This document shows, piece after piece, positions 62,226 to 64,000 of a stretch of 64,000 bases of DNA. This DNA is from GMQP-bins7 sp963776565 (GTDB taxonomy: Bacteria; Actinomycetota; Thermoleophilia; Gaiellales; Gaiellaceae): assembly GCA_963776565.1 (NCBI GenBank), contig CAVZNF010000015.1:496001-560000 (forward strand). The letters run 5' to 3'. Position 1 is the first letter of the stretch, and every line of letters starts with the position of its first letter. Below the pieces are notes generated by a model, which made no database searches, was not told the DNA's origin, and saw nothing but the letters and a program-made list of their open reading frames with translations. The position numbers and the translations under genes were made by a program.

Positions 62226-63308
62226 GTGCTCGAGCTGGTCGTCGACGGCAGGGTCATCGCGCGGGACGGCCCGGCCTACGTCATCGCGGAGATCGGCCAC
62301 AACCACCAGGGCGACGTCGAGAAGGCGAAGGCGCTCGTGCGTGCCGCGCGGGAGTGCGGCGCGGACGCGGTCAAGCTGCAGAAGCGCGACAACGCGCAGC
62401 TCTACACGCGCGCGCTCTACGACGCGCCCTACGACAACGAGCACTCCTTCGGCCGGACGTACGGTGAGCACCGTGAGGCGCTCGAGCTCTCCGCCGCCGA
62501 GTGGCTCGAGCTCCGGGAGTTCTCTCGTGAGGAGGGGATCACGCTCTTCGGGACGGTGTTCGACGAGCCGAGCGCGGACTTCCTCCACGAGCTCGACCTG
62601 CCGGCGTTCAAGATCGCATCGGGTGACCTGACGAACACCCCGCTTCTCCGGCATGTTGCCGCGCTCGGGCGGCCGATCTTCCTCTCGACCGGCGGCGGCA
62701 CGATGGACGACGTCGAGCGCGCGGTCGACACCATCCTCCCGCTGAACGCGCAGCTCTGCGTGATGCAGTGCACCGCCTCGTACCCGTGCGAGGTCGAGGA
62801 GCTGAACCTCGGCGTGATCGAGAGCTACCGCGAGCGCTTCCCCGATCTCGTCATCGGGCTCTCGGACCACCAGAGCGGGATCGCGATGTCTCTCGTCGGC
62901 TACATGCTGGGCGCGCGCGTCATCGAGAAGCACTTCACCCTGAACCACGCCTGGAAGGGGTCCGACCACGCCTTCTCGCTCATGCCCGAAGGGATGAGGC
63001 GCCTCGTCCGCGACCTGCACCGTGTCCCCGACGCCGTCGGTGACGGCGTGAAGCGGCCGCTCGCGAGCGAAGCGCGGCCCCTGGAGAAGATGGGCAAGAA
63101 GCTGGTGGCCACCCGCGACCTGCCAGTCGGGCACGTCTTGACCGCGGACGACCTCGCGGCGCGGTCCCCGGCCGACGGCGGCCTCCCGCCCTACGAGCTC
63201 GACGACCTGCTCGGGAGGAGGCTCACGCGGCCACTCATGGTCGACCAGGCACTCGTCACGGACGACGTCGAGCCAGTCGCAGAGCCCGTCGCCGCTCGCG
63301 AGGCGTGA
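62226..63308 (+). CDS. neuB: Sialic acid-type (nonulosonic acid) synthase NeuB
   Basis: This 360-residue enzyme condenses phosphoenolpyruvate with an amino-hexose to form a nonulosonic acid (neuraminic, legionaminic or pseudaminic type). The NeuB barrel shows AYVIAEIGHNHQGDVEKAKA, DAVKLQKRDNAQLYTRA and FKIASGDLTNTPLLRHVAAL. SDHQSGIAMSLVGYMLGARV and VIEKHFTLNHAWKGSDH follow. A C-terminal SAF (antifreeze-like) domain starts near residue 290 (KMGKKLVATRDLPVGHVLTA). Which sugar is made cannot be decided. It overlaps the KdsC-like phosphatase gene as GTGA. Confidence 0.88.
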   Translation: MLELVVDGRVIARDGPAYVIAEIGHNHQGDVEKAKALVRAARECGADAVKLQKRDNAQLYTRALYDAPYDNEHSFGRTYGEHREALELSAAEWLELREFSREEGITLFGTVFDEPSADFLHELDLPAFKIASGDLTNTPLLRHVAALGRPIFLSTGGGTMDDVERAVDTILPLNAQLCVMQCTASYPCEVEELNLGVIESYRERFPDLVIGLSDHQSGIAMSLVGYMLGARVIEKHFTLNHAWKGSDHAFSLMPEGMRRLVRDLHRVPDAVGDGVKRPLASEARPLEKMGKKLVATRDLPVGHVLTADDLAARSPADGGLPPYELDDLLGRRLTRPLMVDQALVTDDVEPVAEPVAAREA

Positions 63309-63793
63309 CCTCCCTGAGCGAGATCCGCCTCGTCGTCTTCGACTTCGACGGCGTCTTCTCCGACAACCGCGTGTGGACGAACGATCGCGGCGAGGAGAGC
63401 GTCGCGTGCTTTCGTGGAGACTCGGCCGGACTCAGACGGCTCGACGAGGTCGGCGTCGACTACTTCATCCTCACCTCGGAGACGAACGACGCCGTGCCCG
63501 CGCGTGCGCGGAAGATCCGCATCGAGTGCGTCCGGGGAGTCGAAGACAAGCTGCCGGTTCTTCGCGAGGAGCTCGAACGGCGCGGCGTGTCGCTCGGCGA
63601 GACGGCGTACGTGGGCAACGACATCAACGACTCCGAGTGCCTCGCCTCGGTCGGGCTGCCCGTCGTTCCGGCCGACGCGTGGGCCGAGGTGATGCCGCTC
63701 GCGGGCATGGTGCTCACGCGGGCAGGCGGGCAGGGTTGCGTCCGCGAGTTCTGCGACGCCGTCTGGAACGCAAAGCGAGCGGTCGCCGCGTGA
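63305..63793 (+). CDS. KdsC-like HAD phosphatase
   Basis: This 162-residue HAD hydrolase of the C0 subclass has motif I IRLVVFDFDGVFSDNRVWT, motif II FILTSETNDAV and motif III GETAYVGNDINDSECLASV. KdsC-like enzymes remove phosphate from 8- or 9-phosphate nonulosonic acids or KDO. Overlap with neuB (GTGA) makes the nonulosonic acid 9-phosphate product of NeuB the likely substrate, although NeuB of some types makes an unphosphorylated product. It overlaps the SDR gene as GTGA. Confidence 0.85.
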   Translation: MTSLSEIRLVVFDFDGVFSDNRVWTNDRGEESVACFRGDSAGLRRLDEVGVDYFILTSETNDAVPARARKIRIECVRGVEDKLPVLREELERRGVSLGETAYVGNDINDSECLASVGLPVVPADAWAEVMPLAGMVLTRAGGQGCVREFCDAVWNAKRAVAA

Positions 63794-64000
63794 CCACGGA
63801 TCCTCTCTTCGATCTCCGAGATCGCGTCGCCATCGTGACGGGCGGCTCGGGCCAGCTCGGGCAGGTGTACATCGCCGGCCTCGTCGAGCGCGGGATGCGG
63901 GTCGCGAGCTTCGACCTCTCGTCTGGCACGGTGCCGGAGGGCGCTCGCGCGTACGACGTCGACATCACCGATCGTGCCGCCGTCGTGCGTGCGGTCGACG
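63790..64000 (+). CDS. Short-chain dehydrogenase, N-terminal part (truncated by window end)
   Basis: GTG 63790 overlaps the preceding stop. The visible 70 residues have an SDR beginning VAIVTGGSGQLGQVYIAGLV, with the TGGxGxLG cofactor loop and the acidic residue after the second strand (VASFDLS). The catalytic region is outside the window. Its overlap with the neuB and kdsC-like genes suggests a reductase in the same nonulosonic-acid sugar pathway. Confidence 0.8.
   Translation, partial: MTTDPLFDLRDRVAIVTGGSGQLGQVYIAGLVERGMRVASFDLSSGTVPEGARAYDVDITDRAAVVRAVD

Noticed and set aside
1..64000. Insertion sequences, prophage genes, toxin-antitoxin pairs, CRISPR arrays, tRNA or rRNA genes
   Set aside because: I looked for transposase, integrase and phage motifs, regularly spaced repeats and RNA gene signatures on both strands and saw none I can support.

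Overview
The window is very G+C-rich chromosomal DNA packed with tightly coupled genes. Many stop/start overlaps are of the ATGA or GTGA type, and GTG starts are common. The futalosine menaquinone genes, the coproporphyrin-type heme genes (with a HemQ/ChdC) and the gene style suggest a high-GC actinobacterium-like lineage, perhaps a Thermoleophilia (Gaiellales/Solirubrobacterales) relative. That placement is inference; there is no rRNA in the window. I saw no tRNA, rRNA, CRISPR array, transposase or phage gene.

Layout. (1) 1-5039: respiratory quinone genes: a UbiX end, menG, a polyprenyl diphosphate synthase, mqnE, a small membrane protein, mqnA and mqnC. (2) 5116-15663: a secreted phosphodiester glycosidase-like protein, DedA, a sugar aminotransferase plus a FlaA1/WbpM-type dehydratase, a secreted HAD phosphatase, a DUF354 protein, a LysR/maleylacetate reductase pair, a pilin-like small protein and a CBS-domain protein. 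(3) 15720-23066: a fumarate-reductase-like flavoprotein, an ankyrin protein and two-subunit class I fumarase, running directly into comA (phosphosulfolactate synthase), cysH, cysC, sat and a TauE/SafE exporter. The exporter gene is bracketed by two copies of a 73-bp palindromic repeat. (4) 23175-44932: surface-glycan and secreted-protein genes: formyltransferase, PIG-L deacetylases, O-antigen ligase, sulfotransferase, flippase, glycosyltransferases, ATP-grasp, a subtilisin-inhibitor-like protein, sugar epimerase and aminotransferase, with a TetR/MFS efflux pair. (5) 44920-48145: hyuB/hyuA (hydantoinase/oxoprolinase), divergent from heme. (6) 48189-57530: nine consecutive heme genes, hemA-C-D-B-hemQ-hemE-hemH-hemY-hemL. 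(7) 57555-64000: glycan genes again: glycosyltransferases, O-antigen ligase, a UPF0104 membrane protein, neuB, a KdsC-like phosphatase and a short-chain dehydrogenase cut by the window end.

How it fits together. Sat, CysH and CysC make APS, sulfite and PAPS. ComA can condense sulfite with PEP, TauE may export sulfite or sulfonates, and PAPS can feed the sulfotransferase in the glycan region. The glycan genes look like a capsule/LPS-like assembly set with nonulosonic-acid features.

Caveat that affects much of the annotation: about 34 single-base frame breaks occur in otherwise well-conserved genes, including essential heme and menaquinone genes. All but one behave as one extra base. I treat them as probable sequence errors and give whole-gene coordinates spanning the breaks, with the break position in each entry.
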